A stretch of 16,171 bases of DNA from Desulfovibrio sp. Dsv1 (GCA_000403945.1 APFI01000352.1:1-16171); one strand, 5' to 3'. Numbered from the stretch's first letter, positions 1-8,401 are shown. Translations and numbers: made by a program. The notes: generated from the letters alone by a model not told the origin.

Positions 1-57
1 AACTTTCCAGGGCGGCGTGAGGCCAAGGCCCAGGGCAAAAAGTTCTTCAGCCTGCAT
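1..57 (-). CDS. ISL3-family transposase, N-terminal start only (runs off left edge)
   Basis: Only the first 19 codons lie in the window. They read MQAEELFALGLGLTPPWKV, which matches the usual N-terminus of ISL3-family transposases (LF-x2-ALGL-x2-PW-x-V), a DDE-type cut-and-paste enzyme. The start at 57 is supported by a strong AGGAGG ribosome binding site at 64-69, six bases upstream. The rest of the gene, including the zinc-finger/HTH and DDE parts, lies outside, so I cannot say whether it is intact. The identification rests on a short peptide and the good RBS; another protein is possible but less likely. Confidence 0.6.
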   Translation of the reverse strand, partial: MQAEELFALGLGLTPPWKV

Positions 58-131
58 GGCAGTCCTCCTGAAAGGGGACTATCCAAACTGGCTGGGGGCG
101 CTGTCAATTCCACATCAAACGACGCAGAACC
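1..131 (-). mobile_element. Probable terminus of an ISL3-type insertion sequence
   Basis: Upstream of the transposase start, read on the minus strand from 131, the sequence begins GGTTCTGCGTCGTTTGATGT. It starts with GG and is about 75 bases ahead of the start codon, which suits an ISL3 terminal inverted repeat. The matching inverted copy and the 8-bp target duplication would be left of the window, so the end point is inferred. Confidence 0.35.
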
Positions 132-218
132 ATGACAGAGAAGGCGCTTATGGCCGCCGTTTTCTCGCTTTCCACTGGAAAGACCGCCGGAAAAAGACAC
201 GCGGAAACAAACACAAGG

Positions 219-1304
219 CTACGGATGGAGCCAGAGGCGCAATGCGGCGTCTTTGGTGTAGCGCACGTTGCGTGGGTCGAGGCCCAATGCGGCCCAGGCC
301 GGACGCAATTCGTTGGCATGGCCCCAGAAATAGCCCTGGCAGGCGCGCGGCGCTTCCAGACGCTCCGGCATCCGCCCTCCCGGTGCACGGGTGGCCAGAT
401 TCCGCACGGCCGCCAGCAGAGCCCGGCCCATGACCCGCGTGCCCAGCGCCGGATGTGCGGGACCGGCCAGTATCGCTCCAGCCAGAGATGCCTCCGGCGC
501 AAGGCCCATCCGGATGACCGGCGTATGGACGGCCCGCGCCAACAGCCAGCCTTGGGCCAAGTTGTCCAGCGTGCTTTCCATGTCCCAGGGCGCATAGCCT
601 CCGACGCGCCAGAGCCGGGCTAGGCCGGTGCCTGCCAGCACCAGGCAGGGGTAAAAACGCAGCATGTCCGCGCCCGCATCCAGCGCCTGCCCCACATCCG
701 CCAGAAAAACCTCCGGGCTCACGCCGGGCATGCCCGGCAGCAATTGCACGCCCAACCGCAGCCCCGACGCCCTGACCAGGGCACAGGCCCGCAAGGCCGC
801 CGCGCCATCATAGCCGCGCCGGGCGGCCCGCAGGGCCGTGTCCGCGAAGCTCTGCACGCCCAGTTCCACAACCGCGCAGCCTGTTTGCCGCAGACGGGAC
901 AATATGCGCTTGTCCAGACAGTCAGGCCGGGTGGAGCAGCGGAAACTGGCAATGCGCCCCCGCGCCAGCGCGGTCGCGGCGAATTCCAGACAGGCTTCCC
1001 GCTCCGCGGCGGGCAGAGCGGTGAACGTGCCGCCGTAAAAGGCCAGTTCCGCTGGGGGCAGACCGCGCGCGGCACGCAGGTTCAGTGCAGCGCCGGCCTT
1101 GTCCAGAATCCCGTCGGGCACATTCCCGTCCGGATCGGCCTCCTGCCGGATCCGGCCGGTCTGAATGTCCTGCGCGCAGAAAATGCAACGCGTCGGGCAG
1201 CCCCGGAAAGGCAGAAAAACCGGTACGATTGGCCGCGAACGCGCTGGCTGCGGCCATGGTGCAACCAGTGGCGCAAGGGATGGAAGCGGAGAAACGGACG
1301 GCAT
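219..1304 (-). CDS. Radical SAM protein, Elp3-like
   Basis: A 361-residue protein with the radical SAM [4Fe-4S] motif as C36-P-T-R-C40-I-F-C43 near the N-terminus, right after a beta strand (IVPVFLPF). A GG motif follows in AFYGGTF (residues 88-94), as expected for SAM binding, and VELGVQSF lies further on. This layout (VFLPFRGCPxRCxFC then FYGGTF) is that of bacterial Elp3-like radical SAM proteins that are shorter than true Elp3 and lack an evident acetyltransferase domain. Such enzymes bind SAM and an iron-sulfur cluster in the cytoplasm; the substrate here is unknown. The ATG at 1304 has a weak AGG at 1309-1311. The gene stands alone, diverging from the HU-type gene and ending about 90 bases before the probable IS end. 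I see no clear terminator after it. Confidence 0.85.
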   Translation of the reverse strand: MPSVSPLPSLAPLVAPWPQPARSRPIVPVFLPFRGCPTRCIFCAQDIQTGRIRQEADPDGNVPDGILDKAGAALNLRAARGLPPAELAFYGGTFTALPAAEREACLEFAATALARGRIASFRCSTRPDCLDKRILSRLRQTGCAVVELGVQSFADTALRAARRGYDGAAALRACALVRASGLRLGVQLLPGMPGVSPEVFLADVGQALDAGADMLRFYPCLVLAGTGLARLWRVGGYAPWDMESTLDNLAQGWLLARAVHTPVIRMGLAPEASLAGAILAGPAHPALGTRVMGRALLAAVRNLATRAPGGRMPERLEAPRACQGYFWGHANELRPAWAALGLDPRNVRYTKDAALRLWLHP

Positions 1305-1371
1305 GGGGCCTCGCTGACTGCGGAATCAATGGCGAATAATTGCGCAACCGGCCGGGCAAAAAAGAAAAAAC

Positions 1372-1400
1372 TTGCTCAGGCCGGGACTTGCGTGTATTTA
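1372..1400 (+). promoter_or_regulatory. Possible sigma-70 promoter for the HU-type gene
   Basis: TTGCTC (1372-1377) and TATTTA (1395-1400) are separated by 17 bases, with more A/T just downstream (TATAAAAG). It sits in the AT-richer part of the intergenic region and would give a leader of roughly 115 bases before the gene at 1525. Sequence match only. Confidence 0.35.
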
Positions 1401-1524
1401 TAAAAGAAAATGTCACCAGTGTGAAGCGGATGCGCGCCATACTCCATAGCGTGGGGGATCGTCTGTGTGGCGGCGGGTGCCGTCAGCCTCATAACCGCAG
1501 CATGAACGGCCGGAGAATCTCACG

Positions 1525-1812
1525 ATGAAAAAAACATTGACCAAAGCGGATATTGTGGAGGCCATCTACGAAAAGACCGACAAAAATCGTGTGGACGTGA
1601 AAAACGTGGTGGAGAAGCTCCTGGATATTATGAAGACCGCCATCAAGAAGGACCATGCCCTGCTGATCAGCGGCTTCGGCAAATTTGAGTGTTACGACAA
1701 GGCGTCCCGCAAGGGGCGCAATCCGCAGACTGATGAAACCATCACCCTGCCGCCGCGCAAAGTGATGGTCTTTCGTCTGTCCCGCAAATTCCGCTCGGAA
1801 CTCAACCCCTAG
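1525..1812 (+). CDS. HU/IHF-family DNA-binding protein
   Basis: A 95-residue basic protein of the usual length for HU/IHF subunits. It has the N-terminal helix pair (LTKADIVEAIYEKT), the central GFGKF turn (residues 49-53), and the DNA-binding arm signature RKGRNPQT (about 61-68) followed by the PPRKVMVFRLSRKF strand. These proteins dimerise and bend DNA in the nucleoid. The arm has D in place of the common G after RNPQT and continues ITLPPRKV, which is closer to IHF-alpha than to HU, but I would not assign a subunit. The ATG at 1525 is preceded by CGGAGA about ten bases upstream. It appears to be transcribed alone from the region shared with the divergent radical SAM gene. Confidence 0.93.
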   Translation: MKKTLTKADIVEAIYEKTDKNRVDVKNVVEKLLDIMKTAIKKDHALLISGFGKFECYDKASRKGRNPQTDETITLPPRKVMVFRLSRKFRSELNP

Positions 1813-2109
1813 GGCGCTTGCCGCCTTTCAGGCGTGAACCACTCCGCGGCGGTTAATTTGAACATTATTCCCATGAAATACAAACAGTGGTGAAGCTGGG
1901 AGACAAAAGGCCGCTTCAGCACACGTCGGGGGCGACCCTCTTTGAAGGCCACGAGCAAGGGCCACCCCGCAAAGGTTCGCGCGGGCATGTGGTTCACGGC
2001 GGTCTCACGGCCACCCGGCGGATGTTACGGCCCCGGACCGGCGGCGGGACCGAAGCATCGCCGCGTCGTCGCAACGCGCCGTGCGGAGATCCCGCGCCGG
2101 GAGTTGCCT
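1813..2109 (+). other. 297-base intergenic region / possible leader of the MBOAT operon
   Basis: The left end is AT-rich (about 1850-1895) and could hold a promoter, for example TTGAAC near 1857 with poor -10 candidates. From about 1930 it is very GC-rich with several short inverted repeats, such as GGCC...GGCC near 1955-1975 and CCGC...GCGG near 1970-1990. An open frame runs through from 1942 into the next gene, but the conserved start of the MBOAT protein is at 2110, so I treat this stretch as untranslated. I recognise no known riboswitch here and no convincing terminator after the HU-type gene. Confidence 0.4.
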
Positions 2110-3642
2110 ATGCTGTTTAATTCCTATCCGTTTCTGTTCTGTTTTCTGCCCCTCCTGCTGCTGGTCTGGCATTTGACCGGCGGCTTCGGTTCCTTGCGGC
2201 TGGCCCTGGCGCTGCTGTTCTTTTCGGCCGTCTTCTACGGTCTGTGGGGCGCGGGATTTCTTTTGCTGCTGGCCGTCACGGTGGGCATGAACTACGCCTT
2301 CGGCTTGGCTCTGGCCGCGCCGGAAGGCATCAAAAAGGGCGGTCCGCCGCTGGGGCTGTCCCGCAAAGGCCTGCTGGCCTTGGCCCTGACCCTCAATCTG
2401 CTGCCGCTGCTCTGGTTCAAATATTCTTGGTTCCTAGCCCAGAATCTGGCCCTGCTCTTCCAGACCCAATGGGATTTCCAGCCTCCGGGCCTGCCTCTGG
2501 GCATTTCCTTCTACACCTTCATCCAGATCGCCTGGCTGGTCAGCGTATACCGCCGCCAGATCGCGCCGCAGGGTCTGGCCCGCCACGCGCTCTTCTCCTC
2601 CTGTTTTCCCTATGTTATTTCCGGCCCCATCGTGCGCTACGAACAAATGGGCCCGCAGTTTGACGCTCTGGCCGAGCCCGACGCCGAAGGACTGGCGCGC
2701 GGCTTCAGCCTGTTCAGCATCGGCCTGGCCAAAAAAGTGCTGCTGGCCGACAGCATCGCCCTGTATGCCGACGCCGTGTTCAACGCGGCGGAAAAGGCCT
2801 TTCCCCTCAGCGGGGCCGAAGCCTGGCTGGGTTCGTTCTGCTATACCTTCCAGCTCTATTTCGATTTTTCCGGTTATACGGACATGGCGCTGGGTCTGGG
2901 CCTGATGCTGGGCCTGCGCCTGCCGGAAAATTTCAATTCGCCCTACAAGTCCACGGGCATCGTGGATTTCTGGCGGCGCTGGCACATCACGCTCAGCGCC
3001 TGGCTGCGCGACTTTCTGTACATTCCCCTGGGCGGCAACCGGGCCGGGCGGCTCAAACAGTACCGCAATCTCTTTCTGACCATGCTCATCGGCGGGGCCT
3101 GGCACGGCGCGGGCTGGACCTTCATGCTCTGGGGGGCCCTGCACGGCCTGATGCTCAGCGTGAATCACTTTTTCCGCGCCCGGATCAAGGGTTCGCGCCT
3201 GGAAGCCGTCCTGGCCGCCGCGCCGCTGCGGATGCTCACCATCGCCTTTACCTTTCTGTGCATCAATGCCTGCTGGGTGGTCTTCCGGGCCCTGAGCCTG
3301 GACGGCGCGCTGCGTGTCTACACGGCCATGTTCACGGGGCCGTTCAACGCGCCTGACGGCGCGGCGGCACAGGGTCTGAGCGGCGCATCCGCCCTGCTGG
3401 CCGGGTGGCTGCCCAACCACTATTTCCAGGGCTGGCAGCCCTTCGCTCTGCTGACGCTCTGCGCCGTGCTGGTCTGGGCCTTTCCCAACAGCCGCGAAAT
3501 CCTTCAGGGCCGCCGCGACGGCTCCCGGCCCTGGCTGGCCTGGCGGCCATCCGGGCTCTGGGCCTCGGGCCTGGCCCTGCTGGCCTTCGCCGCGCTGATT
3601 CTGGTTTCGCGCCAGTCCACTTTTCTATATTTCCAGTTTTAG
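2110..3642 (+). CDS. MBOAT-family O-acyltransferase (AlgI type)
   Basis: A 510-residue polytopic inner-membrane protein. Members of this branch (AlgI, PatA, DltB relatives) move acyl groups, often acetyl, across the membrane to an extracytoplasmic acceptor, usually a polysaccharide. It opens with MLFNSYPFLFCFLPL, the classic start of AlgI-type proteins, so I place the start at ATG 2110 (GGGAG upstream) and not at the longer open frame. It keeps YFDFSGYTDMALGLG (about 250-264), NFNSPYKS, FWRRWHITLSAWLRDFLYIP (287-306) and GGAWHGAGW (328-336), whose His332 corresponds to the conserved MBOAT catalytic histidine. The SGNH-like gene follows after 14 bases, matching the common pairing of an MBOAT transporter with a periplasmic transferase. 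The acceptor is not revealed: no polymer synthesis genes lie nearby. Confidence 0.92.
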   Translation: MLFNSYPFLFCFLPLLLLVWHLTGGFGSLRLALALLFFSAVFYGLWGAGFLLLLAVTVGMNYAFGLALAAPEGIKKGGPPLGLSRKGLLALALTLNLLPLLWFKYSWFLAQNLALLFQTQWDFQPPGLPLGISFYTFIQIAWLVSVYRRQIAPQGLARHALFSSCFPYVISGPIVRYEQMGPQFDALAEPDAEGLARGFSLFSIGLAKKVLLADSIALYADAVFNAAEKAFPLSGAEAWLGSFCYTFQLYFDFSGYTDMALGLGLMLGLRLPENFNSPYKSTGIVDFWRRWHITLSAWLRDFLYIPLGGNRAGRLKQYRNLFLTMLIGGAWHGAGWTFMLWGALHGLMLSVNHFFRARIKGSRLEAVLAAAPLRMLTIAFTFLCINACWVVFRALSLDGALRVYTAMFTGPFNAPDGAAAQGLSGASALLAGWLPNHYFQGWQPFALLTLCAVLVWAFPNSREILQGRRDGSRPWLAWRPSGLWASGLALLAFAALILVSRQSTFLYFQF

Positions 3643-3656
3643 CGCCGGAGCCACAC

Positions 3657-4949
3657 ATGCGACTTTTCCGAATATTCAGAGCCAAGCCGGAGGTCGGGAC
3701 GCCCCGGCACGAGCCCCGGACGCCCGCCCCCTCCCGCGTCCTGAGCGATGCGGCCTATCTGCGCCGGTATTTCAAAACCCTGCTGATCCTGGCCCTGCTG
3801 GGCGTCGTTCTGGTTGTACCCTATACGTGGTGGTGGCTGTATGAAAGCGGCGACGTGGCCGTGGAGCGTGCCGTGGCGGGGCAGGCCCAGGGTGGGTTCG
3901 CCCTGTTCGGCTCCGGGGTGTCCCAGGATTTCGTGGATTACAAACTGCGGCTCTACGCGGCCGTCAAACCGGACATCACGGCCGTGGGCTCCTCACGGGT
4001 CATGCAGTTCCGCGCGGCCTATTTCCGCAGGCCCTTTCTGAACATGGGCGGCGTGGCGGGAAACTTGGCGGTGCTGCGCTCCACCCTGGACGTCATGCTG
4101 CGCATCCATAAACCCCAGGCCGTGATTCTGGGCTTGGATTTCTGGTGGTTCATGCCCCAGTGGGAGGCTCGCCCCTTTGAGGACGTGCCTCCCACCAGCG
4201 GATCCTACAATTACAGTTTCGAGAGCCTCAAAAAACCTTGGATCTGGCTGCTAGACGGCAAAATTTCCCTCACGGAGCTGGCCGCCCCCCTGCTGGGTCC
4301 TTTCGGGCACGGGTTCAGGGCCGGACGTTACGGCATCATGGCCCAGCAGACCGACGACGGATTCGGTCCGGACGGCTCCTGGTACTACACGGCGGACGTT
4401 ACCGGGCAAAAGCGCCCCTTCGACTATCAGTTCAACGACACGCTCAGCCAGGTCCGCCACGGCATCAAGGCCTTTTACCGGGCCGGACCGGGCCAGGAAG
4501 TCCCCAGCCCGGAACATCTGGACGCCTTTGCCGAAATCTACTGCCGGCTCAAGGCGCGCGGCATCCAGACCTTTGTCTTCATCGCGCCGCTTTCCGAGCG
4601 GGTGCTGGCGACCATGCGCGGGCATCAGGAGGGTTACCCCCATCTTTTCGCCCTGCGCAAGGCCCTGCTGGCGCGCGGCATCGACGTGCTGGACCTGACG
4701 GATCCGAGCACCTTCGCCTCCGACGACTGCGAATTCATCGACGGTTTCCACGGCGGGGAAGTGACCTACACCCGGGTGCTGCGGGCCATGGCGGACCGCT
4801 GGCCTGCGCTGCTTTCCTATGTCAGTATGGAGCGGCTCAATGCCGCAATCCAGGATTGGCGGGGGCACGCCCTGGTGCCCGACGAACGCCTTACCGGCCG
4901 GCCGGAGACGGATTTCATGGGCTTCAGCTGCCCCAAACGTCAACCATGA
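3657..4949 (+). CDS. Membrane-anchored SGNH-hydrolase-like protein, likely MBOAT partner
   Basis: A 430-residue protein with a basic cytoplasmic N-terminus, one membrane helix at about 41-60 (LLILALLGVVLVVPYTWWW) and a large presumably periplasmic domain. The domain has ITAVGSSRVMQFR (108-118), resembling the block I GxS nucleophile of SGNH/GDSL enzymes, and near the end D362-G-F-H365, resembling the block V DxxH pair. DltD, AlgX/AlgJ and PatB have related folds and accept an acyl group from an MBOAT protein for transfer to the final acceptor; that role is inferred here from motifs and position. No DHHW motif is seen. ATG 3657 is chosen because it follows GGAG by about eight bases and starts 14 bases after the MBOAT stop; the frame is open further upstream inside that gene. 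I do not recognise a named family. Confidence 0.7.
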   Translation: MRLFRIFRAKPEVGTPRHEPRTPAPSRVLSDAAYLRRYFKTLLILALLGVVLVVPYTWWWLYESGDVAVERAVAGQAQGGFALFGSGVSQDFVDYKLRLYAAVKPDITAVGSSRVMQFRAAYFRRPFLNMGGVAGNLAVLRSTLDVMLRIHKPQAVILGLDFWWFMPQWEARPFEDVPPTSGSYNYSFESLKKPWIWLLDGKISLTELAAPLLGPFGHGFRAGRYGIMAQQTDDGFGPDGSWYYTADVTGQKRPFDYQFNDTLSQVRHGIKAFYRAGPGQEVPSPEHLDAFAEIYCRLKARGIQTFVFIAPLSERVLATMRGHQEGYPHLFALRKALLARGIDVLDLTDPSTFASDDCEFIDGFHGGEVTYTRVLRAMADRWPALLSYVSMERLNAAIQDWRGHALVPDERLTGRPETDFMGFSCPKRQP

Positions 4950-4958
4950 GGGGGAATC

Positions 4959-7019
4959 GTGTCCCTTTTCCATTACTTTCTGCTTGGTGCGGCCGGTCTG
5001 GCATGCCTTTTCTTCGACGCGAGCGCGGCGCAAGCCATAAGCCAGACGACTTCCCCCGGTCAGATGGCCGAAAAGCCGGCCACCGCCGCCACACGCGCGG
5101 TCAACGAAGCTGTGGCTGCGGAGCTGGATTTCAACGACCGGCAGGATTATGAGGACGCCCATCGCGGTTTCATCGCCCCCCTGCCGGATCAGGGCCGTAT
5201 TCTGGACAAAAGCGGCCGGGAAACCTGGAGTCTGGAAAAATATGCGTTTCTGGCCCCGGCCATGAACCGGGACATGTCGCCCCCCGGCATCATGCCCACA
5301 TCCGCGCCGGACACGGTGAATCCCAGCCTCTGGCGGCAGTCGCAACTGGTGCTGCACGACGGCCTGTACCAGGTCACGGAGCGCATCTATCAGGTGCGTA
5401 ACGCGGACCTTTCCAATATGACCATTATTGAGGGCGACACGGGTCTGATTGTGGCGGATCCGCTGATTTCCGCCGAAAACGCGGCCGCCGCCCTGCACCT
5501 CTATTACGAGCACCGCCCGCGCAAGCCCGTGAAGACGATCATCTATTCGCACAGCCATGTGGACCACTATGGCGGCGTGCTGGGCGTGACCACGGAAAAG
5601 GACGTCAAAAGCGGCGCGGTGCAGATCATCGCGCCCGAGGGCTTTCTGCGCGCTGCCATGTACGAAAACGTCATGTCCGGCACGGTCATGGGCCGCCGGG
5701 CCCAGTATATGTACGGCGGGCTGTTGCCGCCGTCGCCCACCGGACATGTGGGCGCGGGACTGGGCCTGAAGAATTCCTCCGGCGCCACCGGGATCATCCC
5801 CCCCACGCGCACCATCGCCCGGAGCGGCGAACGCCTTGCGCTGGACGGCCTGACTTTTGTCTTCCTGCTGGCCCCCAATACCGAGGCCCCGGCGGAAATG
5901 CACTGGTACATTCCCGAGCTCAAAGCCCTGACAGCCGCCGAGAATTGCACTCACACCATGCACAATCTCTACACCCTGCGCGGAGCCAAGACGCGTGATC
6001 CCCTGAGCTGGTGCCGCGCCATCAACGAAACCCTGACCCAGTGGGGTAATGAGGCCGAAGTGCTCTACAGCATGCATCACTGGCCAGTCTGGGGCAACGC
6101 GCGGGTACGCCAGACCTTGGCCCTGACCAGTGATCTCTACCGTTACATCAACGATCAGACCCTGCATCTGGCCAATCAGGGCCAGACCATGCTGGAAATC
6201 GCGGAAAACCTGCGTCTGCCGCCGGAGCTGAACCGCATTTTCGGCCTGCGCGGCTATTACGGCAGCCTGAACCACAACGTCAAAGCCGTGTACAATTTTT
6301 ATCTGGGCTGGTTCGACGGCAATCCCGCGCATCTGCACGCCCTGCCGCCGCGTGAGGCGGCCCGCAAGTACGTGGAATACATGGGCGGGGCCGGGGCCGT
6401 CGTGCAGCGCGCCCGCAAGGATTTCGGGCAGGGGAGGTACCGCTGGGTGGCCCAGGTGCTGGATCACGTGATTTTTGCCGATCCCGGCAATACGGAGGCC
6501 CGCGCGCTGGCGGCGGACGCCCTGGAACAGTTGGGCTATCAGGCGGAAAGCGGTCCCTGGCGCAATTTTTATCTCAGCGGCGCGCGGGAGCTGCGCGGCC
6601 TGCCCCCGGCCAAGGACAAAAACACCGCACAGAAGAGCAACAGCCAGTCGCAGGCCATGACTCCGAATCTCTATTTCGACTATCTGGGCGTGCGCCTCAA
6701 TGCCCAACGGGCTGAAGGCCTCAGGCTTAGCCTGAGGGTGAACGTGTCCGATCAGGAGCAGATCTGGAATCTGCGGCTGGGCAACAGCGTGCTGCACGCC
6801 CGCCTGAGCACAGACGACCCCGACGCGGAGATCGAACCGGATGCCACCCTGACCGCCGACATGCCCACAGTCATGGCCCTGTTTGAAAAACGTCTGCCCG
6901 TGGATCAGGCCGTAAAACGAGACATGATCCAGGGTGACCGCCAGACCCTGACGGAGCTGTTGAGCCTGCTGGATAGCTTCACGCCCGACTTTCCCCTGGT
7001 GTTGCCCGGAAAGGAATAA
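4959..7019 (+). CDS. Secreted alkylsulfatase, SdsA1/BDS1-type metallo-beta-lactamase fold
   Basis: A 686-residue protein starting at GTG 4959 (GAGGGGG upstream), with a short hydrophobic N-terminus ending ASAAQA that looks like a signal peptide. Residues 140-400 form the metallo-beta-lactamase domain: H198-S-H200-V-D202-H203 is the binuclear zinc motif. E309 (TEAPAEM), E328 (AAENCTHTMHN) and the MHHWPVWG histidines (373-374) match the remaining metal ligands of Pseudomonas SdsA1. The middle dimerisation part (LRGYYGSLNHNVKAVY, YLGWFDGNPAHLH, VEYMGGAGAV, DALEQLGYQAESGPWRN) is very typical, and a C-terminal SCP2-like lipid-binding domain starts near 571. The family hydrolyses primary alkyl sulfates such as dodecyl sulfate to an alcohol and sulfate. 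All key residues are present, so activity is expected. It follows the SGNH-like gene by nine bases. Confidence 0.93.
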   Translation: MSLFHYFLLGAAGLACLFFDASAAQAISQTTSPGQMAEKPATAATRAVNEAVAAELDFNDRQDYEDAHRGFIAPLPDQGRILDKSGRETWSLEKYAFLAPAMNRDMSPPGIMPTSAPDTVNPSLWRQSQLVLHDGLYQVTERIYQVRNADLSNMTIIEGDTGLIVADPLISAENAAAALHLYYEHRPRKPVKTIIYSHSHVDHYGGVLGVTTEKDVKSGAVQIIAPEGFLRAAMYENVMSGTVMGRRAQYMYGGLLPPSPTGHVGAGLGLKNSSGATGIIPPTRTIARSGERLALDGLTFVFLLAPNTEAPAEMHWYIPELKALTAAENCTHTMHNLYTLRGAKTRDPLSWCRAINETLTQWGNEAEVLYSMHHWPVWGNARVRQTLALTSDLYRYINDQTLHLANQGQTMLEIAENLRLPPELNRIFGLRGYYGSLNHNVKAVYNFYLGWFDGNPAHLHALPPREAARKYVEYMGGAGAVVQRARKDFGQGRYRWVAQVLDHVIFADPGNTEARALAADALEQLGYQAESGPWRNFYLSGARELRGLPPAKDKNTAQKSNSQSQAMTPNLYFDYLGVRLNAQRAEGLRLSLRVNVSDQEQIWNLRLGNSVLHARLSTDDPDAEIEPDATLTADMPTVMALFEKRLPVDQAVKRDMIQGDRQTLTELLSLLDSFTPDFPLVLPGKE

Positions 7020-7025
7020 TCGCGC

Positions 7026-8387
7026 ATGCCCTCTGTTTTTTTCCCCCGACGCTTCCCGCGTCGCTCTGTGCCGGTCGCATTTCTGGTCTTGGCTCTGGTT
7101 CTGACATTGGCGCTGACCGCTCCCGGCGACATTTCCGCAGTCCGGGCGGCCGCTCCGGCGTATCAGGTTCAGACGCCGCAACCGGTAACGCCTTCCGACT
7201 CTCCCGAGGCCGCCCCCACCCGCAAGAAAAATTCCAAAACACGCAGGAAAAACGCGACGCCCCAGACCGCTCCGGCGGCGGCCGGAGCTGCCGCTGTGAT
7301 GGGGGCGGCGACGCAAACGCCCGCGTCCGACGCTCCCCCCCCCCTACAGGCGGAAGAAGTTCCGGACCGGGACCCGGCCCCGGCTCTACCCGAGGGAGCG
7401 GCGGGCGACGCCGCCCGCGCTTACGCCCGGGGGGATTGCCTCACGGCCAGGGATATCTGGCAAAAATTGGCTGAACGCGGAGACGCCCAAGCCATGAACA
7501 ATCTAGGAGTGCTCTATGACCGAGGCCAAGGCGTGGAACCCGACACGGGCCGCGCTCTGTACTGGTTTGCCCAATCAGCCAAGGCCGGGCATCCCTCGGG
7601 CATGAGCAATTACGGCCGCATGCTGGAGCAGGGGCGCGGCATGCCCGCCAATCCCGGCGAAGCGGCCCGCTGGTTCGATCTGGCGGCCCGCCAGGGGCAG
7701 CCGGAAGCCCAGTACAATCTGGGCCTGCTGTATGAACGGGGCCGGGGCGTGCCGCAGGACGAAAAGGCGGCTGCCGCTTGGTACAGCCGGGCTGCGGCCC
7801 AGCAACAGACCGAGGCCATGGCCCGGCTGGGGCATTTCTACCGCGCGGGGCAGGGGGTGGAAAAAAATTCCGCCCGCGCCGCACTGCTGCTCTACGCGGC
7901 GGCCATGAATGGCGACGACGGGGCCGTCCGCGAGCTGGAGGAAATGGCCAAGGAGGGACCAGTCCGACCGGCCGCCGTGCTCTTCGGCCAACAGCTGGAC
8001 AATACCGACCGCGCCGCCATGCGCGCGGCCTTGAAAAAATCCGGCACGCCCGCCAGCCGGGAAAGCGACGGCTTTATCTGCGACCTGTACGACGTGCGCC
8101 GCGTGGTGCCCGGCGCGGAGCAGATGGCCGCCTGTTACGGACCGGGCGCGGCCGCGCCGCTGGGTTTTCTGAAAATCGATTATGCCGTGCCGGATAAGGC
8201 CACGGCCGGACGCATCCTTCTCATGGTGGAAGAGCGCTTCGGCACGCCTTCGGCCGGAGAAGGAGACGACGCCCGGCTCTGGAATTTGGGCTCCGTGGTG
8301 GTGGCTACCCAGTACGCGCCTACTCACCGCCAGATGAGCCTGATGTACATGGTGCCGCGCGTCTATCATCTGACCCGGCGGCCATAG
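7026..8387 (+). CDS. Exported Sel1-repeat (TPR-like) protein
   Basis: A 453-residue protein starting six bases after the alkylsulfatase stop, with GGAAAGGA as RBS. A basic N-terminus and hydrophobic stretch (about 16-32) suggest a signal peptide or anchor. A low-complexity Ala/Pro/Lys linker follows (about 40-125). Four Sel1-like repeats lie at about 152-187, 188-223, 224-259 and 260-298, each with an A-x2-NLG-x-LY-x2-G-x-GV core. The C-terminal 110 residues (CDLYDVRRVV... to ...VPRVYHL) are unlike Sel1 repeats and I do not recognise them. Sel1 repeats are protein-interaction scaffolds, so this is probably a periplasmic or membrane partner of the upstream gene products. It is the last gene of the apparent operon. 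Confidence 0.85.
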   Translation: MPSVFFPRRFPRRSVPVAFLVLALVLTLALTAPGDISAVRAAAPAYQVQTPQPVTPSDSPEAAPTRKKNSKTRRKNATPQTAPAAAGAAAVMGAATQTPASDAPPPLQAEEVPDRDPAPALPEGAAGDAARAYARGDCLTARDIWQKLAERGDAQAMNNLGVLYDRGQGVEPDTGRALYWFAQSAKAGHPSGMSNYGRMLEQGRGMPANPGEAARWFDLAARQGQPEAQYNLGLLYERGRGVPQDEKAAAAWYSRAAAQQQTEAMARLGHFYRAGQGVEKNSARAALLLYAAAMNGDDGAVRELEEMAKEGPVRPAAVLFGQQLDNTDRAAMRAALKKSGTPASRESDGFICDLYDVRRVVPGAEQMAACYGPGAAAPLGFLKIDYAVPDKATAGRILLMVEERFGTPSAGEGDDARLWNLGSVVVATQYAPTHRQMSLMYMVPRVYHLTRRP

Positions 8388-8401
8388 CCAGGTCCATCCG
8401 C

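Noticed and set aside
169..183. CTTTCC/GGAAAG hairpin as a terminator of the radical SAM gene
   Set aside because: Six pairs, no T tract on the minus strand after it.
1942..2109. N-terminal extension of the MBOAT protein
   Set aside because: The extension is unrelated to the family, whose conserved start MLFNSYPFLF falls at 2110 with its own RBS.
2434..3420. Minus-strand open frame opposite the MBOAT gene
   Set aside because: Rich in Gln/Gly/Ala/His repeats as expected for the complement of a GC-rich membrane-protein gene; no family resemblance.
4251..7316. Very long minus-strand open frame (about 1020 codons) opposite the SGNH-like, alkylsulfatase and Sel1 genes
   Set aside because: It is antisense to genes with clear family motifs, has a composition typical of GC-rich shadow frames, and shows no recognisable domain.
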